Source: Hamadaea sp. (GTDB lineage: Bacteria; Actinomycetota; Actinomycetes; Mycobacteriales; Micromonosporaceae). From it: DNA of 64,000 bases. Below the pieces are notes generated by a model, which searched no databases, was not told the DNA's origin, and worked only from the letters and a program-made list of their open reading frames with translations. Positions 7,440 through 15,444 of the stretch are shown here, piece after piece. Location of the stretch: NCBI RefSeq assembly GCF_013362815.1, contig NZ_JABFVK010000013.1:62001-126000 (forward strand), given 5' to 3'. Position numbers and translations under genes: made by a program. The first letter of the stretch is position 1, and each line of letters starts with the position of its first letter.

Positions 7440-8425
7440 CCCGGATTTCGTTCGCCGACGGCCGGGCCGCCCAGCCCGAGGCGCTCGACCGCATCGTCAG
7501 CCGCCTGCGCGACGCGCTCGACCTGCCCCCGGTACGCCGCCCGCTGTTCTGCGGCATCGGCGCCTCGTACGCAGCGCTCGCCGTACCGGTCGAGGCGCTC
7601 CGGCGTCGTGGCGTGCCGGCGTTTCGGGTGCAAGCGAGCGAGGTCGCCGAGTATCCCGAGGCATTCGACGCCGACGTCCTGATCGGAGTGTCCCAGGGCG
7701 GCAAGAGCTCGGAGACGATAGCCGCTTTCGAGCAGACCCGGGCCGCCACCGTCGCCCTCGTCAACGTCAGCGACTCACCGCTGGCCGTGCTCGCCGAGCA
7801 CCTCGTGAGCCTGGGCGACGAGCCCGACTCGTACGCCTCGACGGTCGGGTTCACCGGCACGGTCGTCGCGCTCGACCTGATCGCCGCCGCCGTGGTCGGA
7901 GACATGGCCGCCGCCGGGAAGTGGGACGGGATCGCCGAACTCGTGCACAGCGTTGGGCGTATCCCTGAAGTGGGCTCTTTCGTGGCTGCGGACGTCGTGG
8001 CCGCCGGCGCGTCGCGAGCCTCGGCGGAGGAGGCGGCGCTGTTGTTGCGTGAGGTGCCGCGAGTGCCGGCCGCCGCTTCCACAACGCGCACGTATTTGCA
8101 TGGCGAGATGGAATCGGCGGGGGACACGCTGCACCTAATCTTCGGCGCGGACCGGGAGATCGAGCTGGCCCGGACGCTTGCAGGCGCAGGCCATCGGACG
8201 GTGCTCGTCACGACGGCCGATGTGGACAGTGACGGCATGCTTTCCGTCGTGCGTCTGCCCGATGTGGACCCAGCGGTACGCGTGGTGCTGGAAACCGTTG
8301 TGGCGCAGAATCTGGCCGCGACGCTGGCGGAGGAGCGCGGCATCAAACCGGAGTCGTTCGTCTTCGCCAACCACGACACCAAGCTCGGCGGTGTCGATCC
8401 CGTGGACTTCGGAGGTACGCGATGA
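7436..8425 (+). CDS. SIS-domain protein (sugar-phosphate isomerase/deaminase-like)
   Basis: 329 residues with two SIS domains. The first has 'PLFCGIGASYAALAVPVEALRRRG' and 'VLIGVSQGGKSSETIAAFE', the phosphosugar-binding serine motif (SQGGKS). The second begins near 'TRTYLHGEMESAGDTLHLIFGADRE'. It resembles the isomerase half of glucosamine-fructose-6-phosphate aminotransferase and AgaS/NagB-II deaminases, and lacks the glutaminase domain. A role in converting an amino-sugar 6-phosphate to fructose-6-phosphate would fit between the kinase and the glycosidase of this operon. The ATG overlaps the upstream stop by 4 bp, with AAAGGA about 13 bases upstream. A pure regulator role is possible but less likely. 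Confidence 0.85.
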   Translation: MTRISFADGRAAQPEALDRIVSRLRDALDLPPVRRPLFCGIGASYAALAVPVEALRRRGVPAFRVQASEVAEYPEAFDADVLIGVSQGGKSSETIAAFEQTRAATVALVNVSDSPLAVLAEHLVSLGDEPDSYASTVGFTGTVVALDLIAAAVVGDMAAAGKWDGIAELVHSVGRIPEVGSFVAADVVAAGASRASAEEAALLLREVPRVPAAASTTRTYLHGEMESAGDTLHLIFGADREIELARTLAGAGHRTVLVTTADVDSDGMLSVVRLPDVDPAVRVVLETVVAQNLAATLAEERGIKPESFVFANHDTKLGGVDPVDFGGTR

Positions 8426-9249
8426 TCGTCGGCGTCGACGTGGGCGGCACCAAGACGCACATCCGCTCGTCGTCCGGAGTGGACGTCGTTCTGCCGTCCT
8501 CCGGATGGTCGGTAGTGGACGGAGCGCGGTGGTTGCTGGAACGGCTTCCGGCGGGCGTGACCGCGCTCGCTGTCGGCGCGCACGGGGCGGAGGACCGTGC
8601 GCAATGTCAGGCGTTGCAGGAGGCGCTCGCCGCCGTCTTGCAGGTGCCGGTCGCGGTAGTGAACGACGGTGAGCTGCTGCTTCCGGCGGCGGGCCTGCGG
8701 TCGGGCGTCGCCGTCGTGGTCGGCACCGGCTCCATCGCGCTCCACGACGACGGGTCCGGGACGGTACGTCGCGCGGGCGGCTGGGGCTGGCTGCTCGGCG
8801 ACGACGGCAGCGCCTCGGCCCTCGTACGCGAAGCGGCCCGCGCCGTCCTCGCCGCCGACGACCAGGGCTTGCCGCCTTCTCGCCTGGCCGAGGCGCTGAC
8901 CGAGTCCTTCGCGGTCGCCACCGTCCTGGATCTGGCGTACGCCCTCGGCCTCGACCCGGACACGTGGGGCAGGCACTGCTCAGCCGTCTTCGCCGCGTAC
9001 GCCGCCGGCTGTCCGCTCGCCGCTTCGGTAGTCCGCTCTGGTGCGTCCGCCTTGGTATCCCTTGTGGACGTCTTCATCCGGCGGGGGCTCGCCTTCTCGG
9101 ACGTCGTCTTCGGTGGCGGGCTGGTCACGGGGGTTCCGGCGTACTGGGCGCTCATCCAGGACGCCACGCCCACCGGCGTACGCCTTCACCTGCTGACCGC
9201 TCCGCCGGTCTCGGGCGCGCTCGCCCTCGCCGCCCGCCTCGCACCCTGA
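8422..9249 (+). CDS. BadF/BadG-family sugar kinase (N-acetylglucosamine kinase-like)
   Basis: 275 residues. The ATPase fold of the acetate/sugar kinase/Hsp70 superfamily is shown by the phosphate-1 motif 'IVGVDVGGTKTHIR' (residues 2-15), connecting motif 'VVNDGELLLPAAG', phosphate-2 'VVVGTGSIAL' and adenosine motif 'VVFGGGLVTG'. The family includes eukaryotic and bacterial N-acetylglucosamine kinases. It would phosphorylate the monosaccharide released by the GH9 enzyme and pass it to the SIS protein. ATGA overlap with the upstream gene and a strong GGAGG (8411-8415) show translational coupling. Last gene of the operon; a long hairpin follows. Confidence 0.88.
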   Translation: MIVGVDVGGTKTHIRSSSGVDVVLPSSGWSVVDGARWLLERLPAGVTALAVGAHGAEDRAQCQALQEALAAVLQVPVAVVNDGELLLPAAGLRSGVAVVVGTGSIALHDDGSGTVRRAGGWGWLLGDDGSASALVREAARAVLAADDQGLPPSRLAEALTESFAVATVLDLAYALGLDPDTWGRHCSAVFAAYAAGCPLAASVVRSGASALVSLVDVFIRRGLAFSDVVFGGGLVTGVPAYWALIQDATPTGVRLHLLTAPPVSGALALAARLAP

Positions 9250-9297
9250 TCCGCCCCGTTGATCCGAGCGGCCGCCCGCGCCAGGGCCGCATCGCGC

Positions 9298-9373
9298 CGT
9301 TCCAAGATCGAGTTGCAGAATACTGTCGAGAACGGCCTCCCAGAACAGTATTCGCTCACTCGATCATGGAACG
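9298..9373. repeat. Long imperfect hairpin after the kinase gene
   Basis: CGTTCCAAGATCGAGT (9298-9313) pairs with ACTCGATCATGGAACG (9358-9373), 15 of 16 positions. Inside, GAATACTGT (9318-9326) pairs perfectly with ACAGTATTC (9345-9353). GC-rich flanks (about 9270-9400) can extend the stem. It may terminate the sugar operon, but no U-run follows, and its size is closer to a small mobile hairpin element. Confidence 0.65.
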
Positions 9374-9428
9374 CCGCCTCGTGGGCGCGGCGGGCCGGCC
9401 CGTTCAGCTCTAACGGATGTAAAGCTCG

Positions 9429-9464
9429 CTTGACACTCGCGCGGGTGTCAAGCATGCTTGACAC
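9429..9464 (+). promoter_or_regulatory. Operator and promoter of the serine hydrolase gene
   Basis: GTGTCAAGCATGCTTGACAC (9445-9464) is a perfect 20-bp palindrome; a third half-site CTTGACAC lies at 9429-9436. The consensus TTGACA at 9430-9435, with N17, places a weak -10 (CATGCT, 9453-9458) inside the palindrome and the start point at 9465, the A of the ATG. A repressor bound here would block the polymerase; the XRE regulator two genes downstream is one candidate. Confidence 0.65.
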
Positions 9465-10529
9465 ATGCACAATCTACTCTCGATGGTGCTGACCGCGGCG
9501 ATCGCGGTCCAGCCCGCGACTCACCCCGTGAAAGACCTCGAGCAAGCGCTGCAATCGGTCCGCGACGCCGGTGCGCCGGCCGCGATGGTCCTGGTCCGCG
9601 ACGATCATGTCGTACGCACCGCGACTGCCGGGGTGGCGGACACGGTCACCGGGCGTCCCGCGAACGCCGTGGATCACTTCCGCGCCGGGAGTGTCACGAA
9701 GACCTTCGTCGCCACCGTCGTCTTGCAGCTGGTCGCCGAGCGACGGCTCGCCCTCGACGACCGGCTCGGCACGCTGCTGCCGGGCGTACTGTCCTATGCG
9801 GACACCATCACCGTCCGCCAGCTGCTCAATCACACGAGCGGGGTGCCCGAGTTCCTCGGAATCGTCATCCAGAAGTACGCCGAGGAGCCGCAAAGCTGGT
9901 ACCGCGAATGGTCCCCGGCCGAGCTGGTGGGGCTCATCGCCGACCAGCCGCCGCAGTTCCCGGCGGGCACCGACGGGCACTATTCCAACACCGGATACAT
10001 CCTCCTCGGAATGATCGTCGAGAAGGTGACCGGCCGGTCGCTGGCCACCGAGATCCGCCACCGCATCAGTCAGCCCCTCGGCTTGCGTGGCACGTCGTTG
10101 GCGGAGCGCACGACCTTGCCCGCGCCCGCGATGCACGGGTACGCCCCGATGCCCGGAGCCGATCCCGTCGACGTCACGGAGTGGAACCCGTCGGCGGCCT
10201 GGGCGGCCGGTGCGCTGGTCAGCACGTTGTCCGACCTCGCCCGGTTCTATCGGGCCCTCCTCGGCGGCGCGTTGCTGCCCCGGCCGCTGTTGCGGCAGAT
10301 GCTGACCACCACCGACGTCGACGGAATCGCGTACGGGCTCGGCATTTTCCAGGCGCAGACGCCGTGTGGTGTCGTGTGGGGCCACAACGGCGCGGTCTTC
10401 GGCTACATCACCGACGTGTTCACCAGCCCGGACGGCTCCCGCCAAGTGGTGCTGGCCGAGAACTACTACGACGAAGGGGCCTGGCGCGCCCAGGAATCCT
10501 TGATCGGGTCGCTGCTGTGCTCGAACTGA
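9465..10529 (+). CDS. Serine beta-lactamase-fold hydrolase (D-alanyl-D-alanine carboxypeptidase/class C-like)
   Basis: 354 residues. SxxK is 'GSVTKTF' (Ser76, Lys79), YxN is 'HYSNTGY', and the KTG-equivalent is 'WGHNGAVFG'. Together these define the beta-lactamase/PBP-like family called serine hydrolase or Streptomyces R61-type carboxypeptidase. The N-terminus 'LLSMVLTAAIAVQPA' is hydrophobic but lacks a basic n-region, so export is likely but not certain. ATG 9465 is supported by the leaderless promoter; ATG 9483 is an alternative. It overlaps the XRE gene by 13 bp and forms an operon with that regulator and a membrane protein. Substrate may be a peptidoglycan peptide or a beta-lactam. Confidence 0.88.
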   Translation: MHNLLSMVLTAAIAVQPATHPVKDLEQALQSVRDAGAPAAMVLVRDDHVVRTATAGVADTVTGRPANAVDHFRAGSVTKTFVATVVLQLVAERRLALDDRLGTLLPGVLSYADTITVRQLLNHTSGVPEFLGIVIQKYAEEPQSWYREWSPAELVGLIADQPPQFPAGTDGHYSNTGYILLGMIVEKVTGRSLATEIRHRISQPLGLRGTSLAERTTLPAPAMHGYAPMPGADPVDVTEWNPSAAWAAGALVSTLSDLARFYRALLGGALLPRPLLRQMLTTTDVDGIAYGLGIFQAQTPCGVVWGHNGAVFGYITDVFTSPDGSRQVVLAENYYDEGAWRAQESLIGSLLCSN

Positions 10530-10726
10530 CCGGCAACGACGTCCGGGAGCTGCGTACGCGGCGGCAGCTCTCGCAGGCCGAACTCGCCTCCGCCATGGGG
10601 GTTTCCCGCCAGACCGTCAACTCGATCGAAGTGGGCCGGTACACCCCGTCGTTGCCGCTGGCGATCGCGCTGGCCCGCTTCTTCGAGACCACTGTGGAGG
10701 AGATGTTCCATGTCAAGGAGCAGTAA
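10517..10726 (+). CDS. Small XRE-family HTH regulator
   Basis: 69 residues, one helix-turn-helix: 'DVRELRTRRQLSQAELASAMGVSRQTVNSIE', then 'YTPSLPLAIALARFFETTVEEMF'. This is the compact Xre type (YozG-like) that usually accompanies a small membrane protein. The GTG start overlaps the hydrolase stop by 13 bp, and its stop overlaps the next start, so expression is coupled. It may bind the palindrome ahead of the operon; no direct evidence. Confidence 0.88.
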   Translation: MLELTGNDVRELRTRRQLSQAELASAMGVSRQTVNSIEVGRYTPSLPLAIALARFFETTVEEMFHVKEQ

Positions 10727-11105
10727 GAGCGTCACCACGTATTGGGCGACCCCGGCGATCTGCGTCGTGGGCGGGCTTGCGTACCTGATCTCGGCGTGGA
10801 TCGGCGGCCGGCCCGGGCTCGGCCTGCTGCTTCTGCTGATCATGCTCGGCTTCGGCGGCGTCGTGCTGCTCGCCGGGCGTAAGTCGGAGACCGTCCGGCA
10901 TCTGCTCGACCGGCGGGACGAACGCATCACTGCGATCGACCTGCGGGCCAGCGCCGCAGCCGGGGGAGTCCTCATCGTCGCCGTGCTGATCGGCGCGTTC
11001 GTCGAACTCGGACGCGGGCACTCCGGCGAACCGTTCACCTGGCTCGCCGCCATCGCCGGAGTCGCCTACATCGTCGCGGTCATCCACGGTCGCGTACGCG
11101 GTTAG
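10710..11105 (+). CDS. Four-TM membrane protein partner of the XRE regulator
   Basis: 131 residues, four hydrophobic segments: 'AICVVGGLAYLISAWIG', 'GLGLLLLLIMLGFGGVVLLAG', 'AAGGVLIVAVLIGAFVEL' and 'WLAAIAGVAYIVAVIHG'. The middle loop 'RDERITAIDLRAS' resembles the conserved loop of DUF2178-type proteins, which commonly follow an Xre-like gene. The two genes overlap by 17 bp. In such pairs the membrane protein is thought to act with the regulator, perhaps as an envelope sensor; that is inference. Confidence 0.8.
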   Translation: MSRSSKSVTTYWATPAICVVGGLAYLISAWIGGRPGLGLLLLLIMLGFGGVVLLAGRKSETVRHLLDRRDERITAIDLRASAAAGGVLIVAVLIGAFVELGRGHSGEPFTWLAAIAGVAYIVAVIHGRVRG

Positions 11106-11110
11106 CCGGG

Positions 11111-11566
11111 TCAGTCCTGCTTGTCCCGGTGGTAGTCGGTCACCCGGGTCAGCAGGTCGATCAGCGTACGCCGGTCGGCGGCGGACAGGGGCGCCAGGTA
11201 CGCGTCCTGCGCCGCGCCCAGCAGTTCGTCGAGCTGGGCGAGTTGCCGCCGGCCGGCCGAGGTCACGGAGACGATGTTGCGCCGCCGGTCCTCCGGGTCG
11301 GGGACGCGCTGGACGAGTCCCCGGTCGGCGAGGTCGTTGACGGTCGCGACCATGTCGCTGCGGTCGATGCCGGTGCGGCGGCCGAGTTCGGCCTGACTGG
11401 TCGGACCGGTCTCGTCGAGCGCCGCGAGCAGCGAATAGTGATATCGGCGTACGCCGACCTGGGCCAGCGCCTTGTCGACGATCCGGTTGGCCGTCAGCGC
11501 CGCCTGATTCGTCAGCCTGCTCGGCAGCGCTCGGAGCCGTCGCGGCGTCGCTTCTCCCGGGTTCAC
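11111..11566 (-). CDS. MarR-family transcriptional regulator
   Basis: 151 residues. Winged helix: 'YHYSLLAALDETGPTSQAELGRRTGIDRSDMVATVNDLADRG', then wing 'PDPEDRRRNIVSVTSAG'. The GTG at 11566 is the first plausible start; internal starts would remove N-terminal helix residues. It is divergent from an FAD-linked oxidase, with several GTTGG/CCAAC half-sites between them. The ligand is unknown; control of the oxidase and itself is the natural inference. Confidence 0.92.
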   Translation of the reverse strand: MNPGEATPRRLRALPSRLTNQAALTANRIVDKALAQVGVRRYHYSLLAALDETGPTSQAELGRRTGIDRSDMVATVNDLADRGLVQRVPDPEDRRRNIVSVTSAGRRQLAQLDELLGAAQDAYLAPLSAADRRTLIDLLTRVTDYHRDKQD

Positions 11567-11613
11567 CAGGCGAATCTAGCAAACTGTTGGCAAGACCCAC
11601 GATTGCCGATATG

Positions 11614-11644
11614 GTTGGCCGTACCAACGTTGGCGCAGCCAACG
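11614..11644. promoter_or_regulatory. MarR-type operator cluster ahead of the FAD oxidase
   Basis: CGTTGGC-GCA-GCCAACG (11628-11644) is a perfect interrupted palindrome. GTTGG-N5-CCAAC (11614-11628) overlaps its edge, and another GTTGGC lies at about 11586-11591. These repeated half-sites are consistent with cooperative binding of the divergent MarR protein. Binding is inferred. Confidence 0.65.
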
Positions 11645-11665
11645 AAAGCGATGGGGAGAGCTGAC

Positions 11666-13027
11666 ATGCTGGACAACGACATTCGCGGACGCGTTCTCTA
11701 CCCGGGCGACGAGGGGTTCGCCGACGCCGTCTCCGGGTTCCTGCTGACCGTCACGCATCGGCCCGCCGTGGTCGTGCTGCCGGCCGACGCGGGTGACGTC
11801 GCCACCGCCGTCCGGTTCGCGGTGGACACGGGGCGCCCCGTCGCCGTGCAGTCGACCGGGCACGGCAAGTCTGTCCCGGCCGATGACGCCGTCCTCATCG
11901 CGACCGCCGGTCTGCGCGAGCTGACGATCGACCCCGGTGCGCGTACCGCCCGGATCGGGGCGGGCCTGCGCTGGGGCGAGGTGGCCGCCGCCGCGGCCGA
12001 GCACGGTCTCGCGCCGCTGATGGGTTCGTCGCCGCAGGTCGGCGTCATGGGTTACCTGACCGGCGGCGGGCTGCCGCTGACCGGTCGGACCTTCGGGTTC
12101 GCCGCCGACTACGTCCGGTCGCTCGACGTCGTCACCGCCGACGGAGTGCTGCGGACGGTGTCGCCGACGGAGGAGCCGGACCTGTTCTGGGCGGCGCGCG
12201 GCGGCAAGAGCAACTTCGGCTGCGTGGTCGCCGCCGAGATCGACCTGGTTCCGTTGCGCACCGTCTACGGCGGCGAGCTCACCTTCGCGGGGGAGGATCC
12301 GGCGTACGCCGCCCGCGTGCTCGGCTCCTATGTGGAGTGGACTCGCCGGCAGCCGGAGGAGATGTCGTCGTCGGTGACGTTGCTGCGGTTCCCCGACGCT
12401 CCGCAGTTGCCCGCCGAGTTCCGTGGCCGATCCCTGATCCAGGTACGCGTCATCTACGCGGGCGAGCAGGAGCGGGGAGCGGAACTGCTGACGCCGTTGC
12501 GGGAGCTCGGGCCGGAGAAGGACACCACCGCCGAGGTTCCCTACGAGGAGATCACCGAGATCTATCAGGACCCCAAGAACCCCGTCCTGGCTCACCTGCG
12601 CAGCGCCTTGCTGCGTGACCTCGACGACGACGCCGTACGCGAACTCGTCGCGCTCATCGACCCGTCGTCGAGCGGCGGACCCTTCCCCGGCGTCGAGATC
12701 CGTCATCTGGGCGGAGCGCTGGACCGGGCTCCCCGGCGCGCACACGCCGTCAGTACGCAGGGCGCTGCGTTCCACCTGTGGTCGCGGATGCCGGCTCCGC
12801 CGGACCGGGCCGACGCCGTCCGTCAGGTCAGCGACGAGGTGCTGGCCCGGCTGGCGCCCTGGGACACCGGGGCGAAGCTGCCGGGATTCCTCTTCGACCA
12901 CGACTCGGCTCCCGAGCTCGTGCGGCGGGCGTACACGGCGGAGAACTATCGGCGGCTCGCCGAGCTGAAGGCGAAGTACGACCCGGACCAGCTCTTCCGG
13001 ATCAACCACAACATCCCGCCCGCCTGA
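11666..13027 (+). CDS. FAD-binding oxidoreductase (BBE/PCMH type)
   Basis: 453 residues. The PCMH FAD-binding domain spans about 30-200, with 'VVVLPADAGDVATAVRFA' and 'QSTGHGKS' (the GH of the FAD pyrophosphate loop and likely flavin-linking histidine). 'LMGSSPQVGVMGYLTGGGLPLTGRTFG' and 'FWAARGGKSNFGCVV' are family hallmarks. The berberine-bridge C-terminal motif is 'YRRLAELKAKYDPDQLFRINHNI'. It would catalyse oxygen-dependent oxidation of a small organic substrate. GGGGAG at 11653-11658 supports ATG 11666 over ATG 11651. Controlled probably by the divergent MarR regulator. Confidence 0.9.
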   Translation: MLDNDIRGRVLYPGDEGFADAVSGFLLTVTHRPAVVVLPADAGDVATAVRFAVDTGRPVAVQSTGHGKSVPADDAVLIATAGLRELTIDPGARTARIGAGLRWGEVAAAAAEHGLAPLMGSSPQVGVMGYLTGGGLPLTGRTFGFAADYVRSLDVVTADGVLRTVSPTEEPDLFWAARGGKSNFGCVVAAEIDLVPLRTVYGGELTFAGEDPAYAARVLGSYVEWTRRQPEEMSSSVTLLRFPDAPQLPAEFRGRSLIQVRVIYAGEQERGAELLTPLRELGPEKDTTAEVPYEEITEIYQDPKNPVLAHLRSALLRDLDDDAVRELVALIDPSSSGGPFPGVEIRHLGGALDRAPRRAHAVSTQGAAFHLWSRMPAPPDRADAVRQVSDEVLARLAPWDTGAKLPGFLFDHDSAPELVRRAYTAENYRRLAELKAKYDPDQLFRINHNIPPA

Positions 13028-13037
13028 GCGTGCGCAG

Positions 13038-13063
13038 TGGGGCGGGTGATGGCACCCGCCCCA
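13038..13063. terminator. Bidirectional hairpin terminator
   Basis: An 11-bp perfect stem (13038-13048 with 13053-13063, GGGGCGGGTG core) and a 4-base ATGG loop lie in the 53-base gap between two convergent genes ending at 13027 and 13081. Confidence 0.8.
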
Positions 13064-13080
13064 AGCCCGCGTCGAGAACG

Positions 13081-13863
13081 TCAGGCGTCGCGCAGCCGGA
13101 ACAGGATCGCTCCGGCGAGCACCGCCGCGGCGGCGTACGCCGAGAGCAGGCCGAGCCCTGCCCAGGGCCCGATGTGCGTCGTGACCGCGAAGTCCCTTGT
13201 GGACGTGATAGCCAGACCGGCGTCCATCGGCGAGAACCGGTGAATCCGGTGCTGCCACTTGGCGTCCGTCACGAACATGGCGATCAGCGGCGAGCCGTAG
13301 AAGAGCATCAGAACGGCCGCGACGGTGCCGCCGGTGTCCCGGATGACGAACCCGAGCCCGGCGCTGAGCACCGCGACCAGTCCCAAGTAGAGGATCGATC
13401 CCGCGTACGCCCGCAGGGTCAGGTGGTCCGACAACGACAGATCGGCGTACCCGTTGGCGGGGGTGAATCCCTTGTGAGGCAGGACCGCGCGGGCGGCCAG
13501 CAGCGAGCCGGCCACCCCCGCCATCCCGGCCAGCGCCGACAACCCGGTGACGACCGTCATCTTGCTCAGCAGCACCCGGAGACGTCCCGGCGTGGCGGTC
13601 AGCGTCGGCCGGATCGTGCGGGTGGCGTACTCGGAAGTGACGGCGAGGGCGGCCAGGATCGCCACCGCCGCCTGCCCGAGGCGTACCCCCATCAAGCTCA
13701 TCCGGGTGAGGTCCTCGTGACACTCGTTGAGGCAGTGATCCGCGTCGAGTGAGCCGGTGACCGCGAAGCCGAGGGCGGCCGTGGCGACGACCACCGCGAG
13801 CAGCAGCCAGCCGGTGCTGGGCAGCGACCGCAACTTCGTCCACTCGGCCCGCACGGTCCTCAC
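13081..13863 (-). CDS. ABC-2-type exporter permease
   Basis: 260 residues beginning 'RAEWTKLRSLPSTGWLLL', the standard start of ABC-2/YhgE-like permeases, with six hydrophobic segments. The second TM region has 'TSEYATRTIRPTLTATPGRLRVLLSK', a conserved feature of these permeases where the protein meets the ATPase. The GTG start overlaps the upstream permease stop (GTGA). The partner ATPase is at 15445-16374 and a two-component system lies beyond, so this is a regulated exporter, perhaps for a lantibiotic-like peptide or lipid. Substrate unknown. Confidence 0.88.
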   Translation of the reverse strand: MRTVRAEWTKLRSLPSTGWLLLAVVVATAALGFAVTGSLDADHCLNECHEDLTRMSLMGVRLGQAAVAILAALAVTSEYATRTIRPTLTATPGRLRVLLSKMTVVTGLSALAGMAGVAGSLLAARAVLPHKGFTPANGYADLSLSDHLTLRAYAGSILYLGLVAVLSAGLGFVIRDTGGTVAAVLMLFYGSPLIAMFVTDAKWQHRIHRFSPMDAGLAITSTRDFAVTTHIGPWAGLGLLSAYAAAAVLAGAILFRLRDA

Positions 13864-15374
13864 ACGTCCCTCCGCCGCAGCGACCACCAGGCGAGACCCA
13901 GCGCGACGGCGGTGTACGCCGCGACCACGCTGAGGCCGGCCCACGGCCCGATGAGCGACCACGGTTCGGCGAGGGTCTGTGACGGCGGCTTGGCCCGCTG
14001 AGTCGCCATGCCCCCGGCGAGAGTGGCGTACATGAGCAGCTTCGGCAGCACCGTGCCGGGCAGAATCGAACCGACGATGATCGGCAGGATCACCAGCACG
14101 ATCGTGAGCGTGATCGCCCCCGCGCTGTGCCGCAGCAGCAAGCCGACCGCCATCGCGAACACCGTGAGCAACGCCATGAACGCCGCCGACAACACCAGTA
14201 CGCGGATCACCACGGGGTCGGTGATGGACTCGTCCGGGAAGGCAGGCGGGGCGAACCCGTTCTTGCGCAACGCCGGCCGGGCGATGAGATACCCCGCGAC
14301 CACCCCGACGAGGCTGAGGACGAACGCCACGCCCCCGAGGACCACCGCTTTCGCGGCCAGCACCCGGCCCCGGCGCGGTTCGGCGGCGAAGGTGGTGCGG
14401 ATCATGCCGCGCCGGTACTCGGAGGTGGCGAACAGGACTCCGACCGCGATCAGCGCCATGATTCCGGCGATGACGCCGAGCAGCGAGGACTCGACCGGAT
14501 CGTCGCCGACGTCCTCCGGCCCGATCCGGCCGATCCCGGTGACGGTGTAGGTGCCGCCGGACTCGCTGAACGCGGTGACCTCGGGCATCCCCTTCTTCTG
14601 CAGGATCTCGTCGTCCTGGGGCTGTTTGACCGCCTCGGTCTGCCACGCCGCCGCAGTCGCGCCGGTCATCGTGACGTTGTCGAAGGTGCCCGTCGCCAGG
14701 GTTGTGCGCGCGGCTACCGACGACCCGCCGGCACCGCGGGAGACGTACAGCGTGGGGGAGGAGGAGACGTAGAACCCGATCTCGGCGGTGGCCGGCAGGT
14801 GGGCCGGCGTGACCTCGCCGATCTTCTGCCAGGAACCGCCGTCGGCCGACTGATACGCCGTCACGACGTTCCCGGTGCGGGTGAGTCGCAGCCATTGCGG
14901 GGCGGTCGAGGACTTTCCGGCGATGTCGGTGTGGAAGTCGGACTGGAGGCGTACGCCGTTCTCGGAGGAGACGGAGACCGCGGCGTAGGACGCGCCGGAC
15001 TGCGTACCATCCTTGATCATGAGGCCGGCGAAGGCGCCCTTCCACGGTGACGGGTCCTTCAGCTTCGTCATCTTGCCGTCGCGCGAGTCCCGCTCATCCG
15101 GCTCGTCCTGAGGCACGAGCGAGCCGACCTTGACCGTGAGAGTCACGTCGCCGGTCACCGGCTGGTGGACGAAGGCGAACGCGTCGGCGACGGCGGTCCC
15201 GGCCGGCCCGATGACGAAGTTCGGCTTCTCGTTCACGTCGGTGCTGGACCCGTTCGCGCCCAGCAGGCTGATCCCGATGGTCAGCACGGCCGCGCCGAAC
15301 AACGTCAGCAGCCAGCGGTTGACCGACCGCAGTTTGACCCATTCGGCCCGAAGCAGCCCACCGAACCCGCTCAT
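13860..15374 (-). CDS. ABC-2-type permease with large extracytoplasmic laminin-like insert
   Basis: 504 residues, about twice the length of its neighbour. The N-terminus 'RAEWVKLRSVNRWLLTLFGAAVL' is TM1. Residues about 40-300 form an extracytoplasmic domain resembling a concanavalin/DUF1349 fold: 'KGAFAGLMIKDG', 'YAAVSVSSENGVRLQ', 'WLRLTRTGNVVTAYQSADGGSW', 'EIGFYVSS'. The remaining five TM segments follow, with 'TSEYRRGMIRTTFAAEPRRGRVLAAK'. The insert may bind glycans or the exported substrate outside the membrane. It is cotranscribed with the second permease (4-bp overlap); 70 bases separate it from the ATPase gene. Confidence 0.85.
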   Translation of the reverse strand: MSGFGGLLRAEWVKLRSVNRWLLTLFGAAVLTIGISLLGANGSSTDVNEKPNFVIGPAGTAVADAFAFVHQPVTGDVTLTVKVGSLVPQDEPDERDSRDGKMTKLKDPSPWKGAFAGLMIKDGTQSGASYAAVSVSSENGVRLQSDFHTDIAGKSSTAPQWLRLTRTGNVVTAYQSADGGSWQKIGEVTPAHLPATAEIGFYVSSSPTLYVSRGAGGSSVAARTTLATGTFDNVTMTGATAAAWQTEAVKQPQDDEILQKKGMPEVTAFSESGGTYTVTGIGRIGPEDVGDDPVESSLLGVIAGIMALIAVGVLFATSEYRRGMIRTTFAAEPRRGRVLAAKAVVLGGVAFVLSLVGVVAGYLIARPALRKNGFAPPAFPDESITDPVVIRVLVLSAAFMALLTVFAMAVGLLLRHSAGAITLTIVLVILPIIVGSILPGTVLPKLLMYATLAGGMATQRAKPPSQTLAEPWSLIGPWAGLSVVAAYTAVALGLAWWSLRRRDV

Positions 15375-15444
15375 GCGATCACCGTCCTACGGCCGGCGAC
15401 CGCATGAGTGCGACTGTGCTTGCTGATGATCGACCTGCGGTCGC

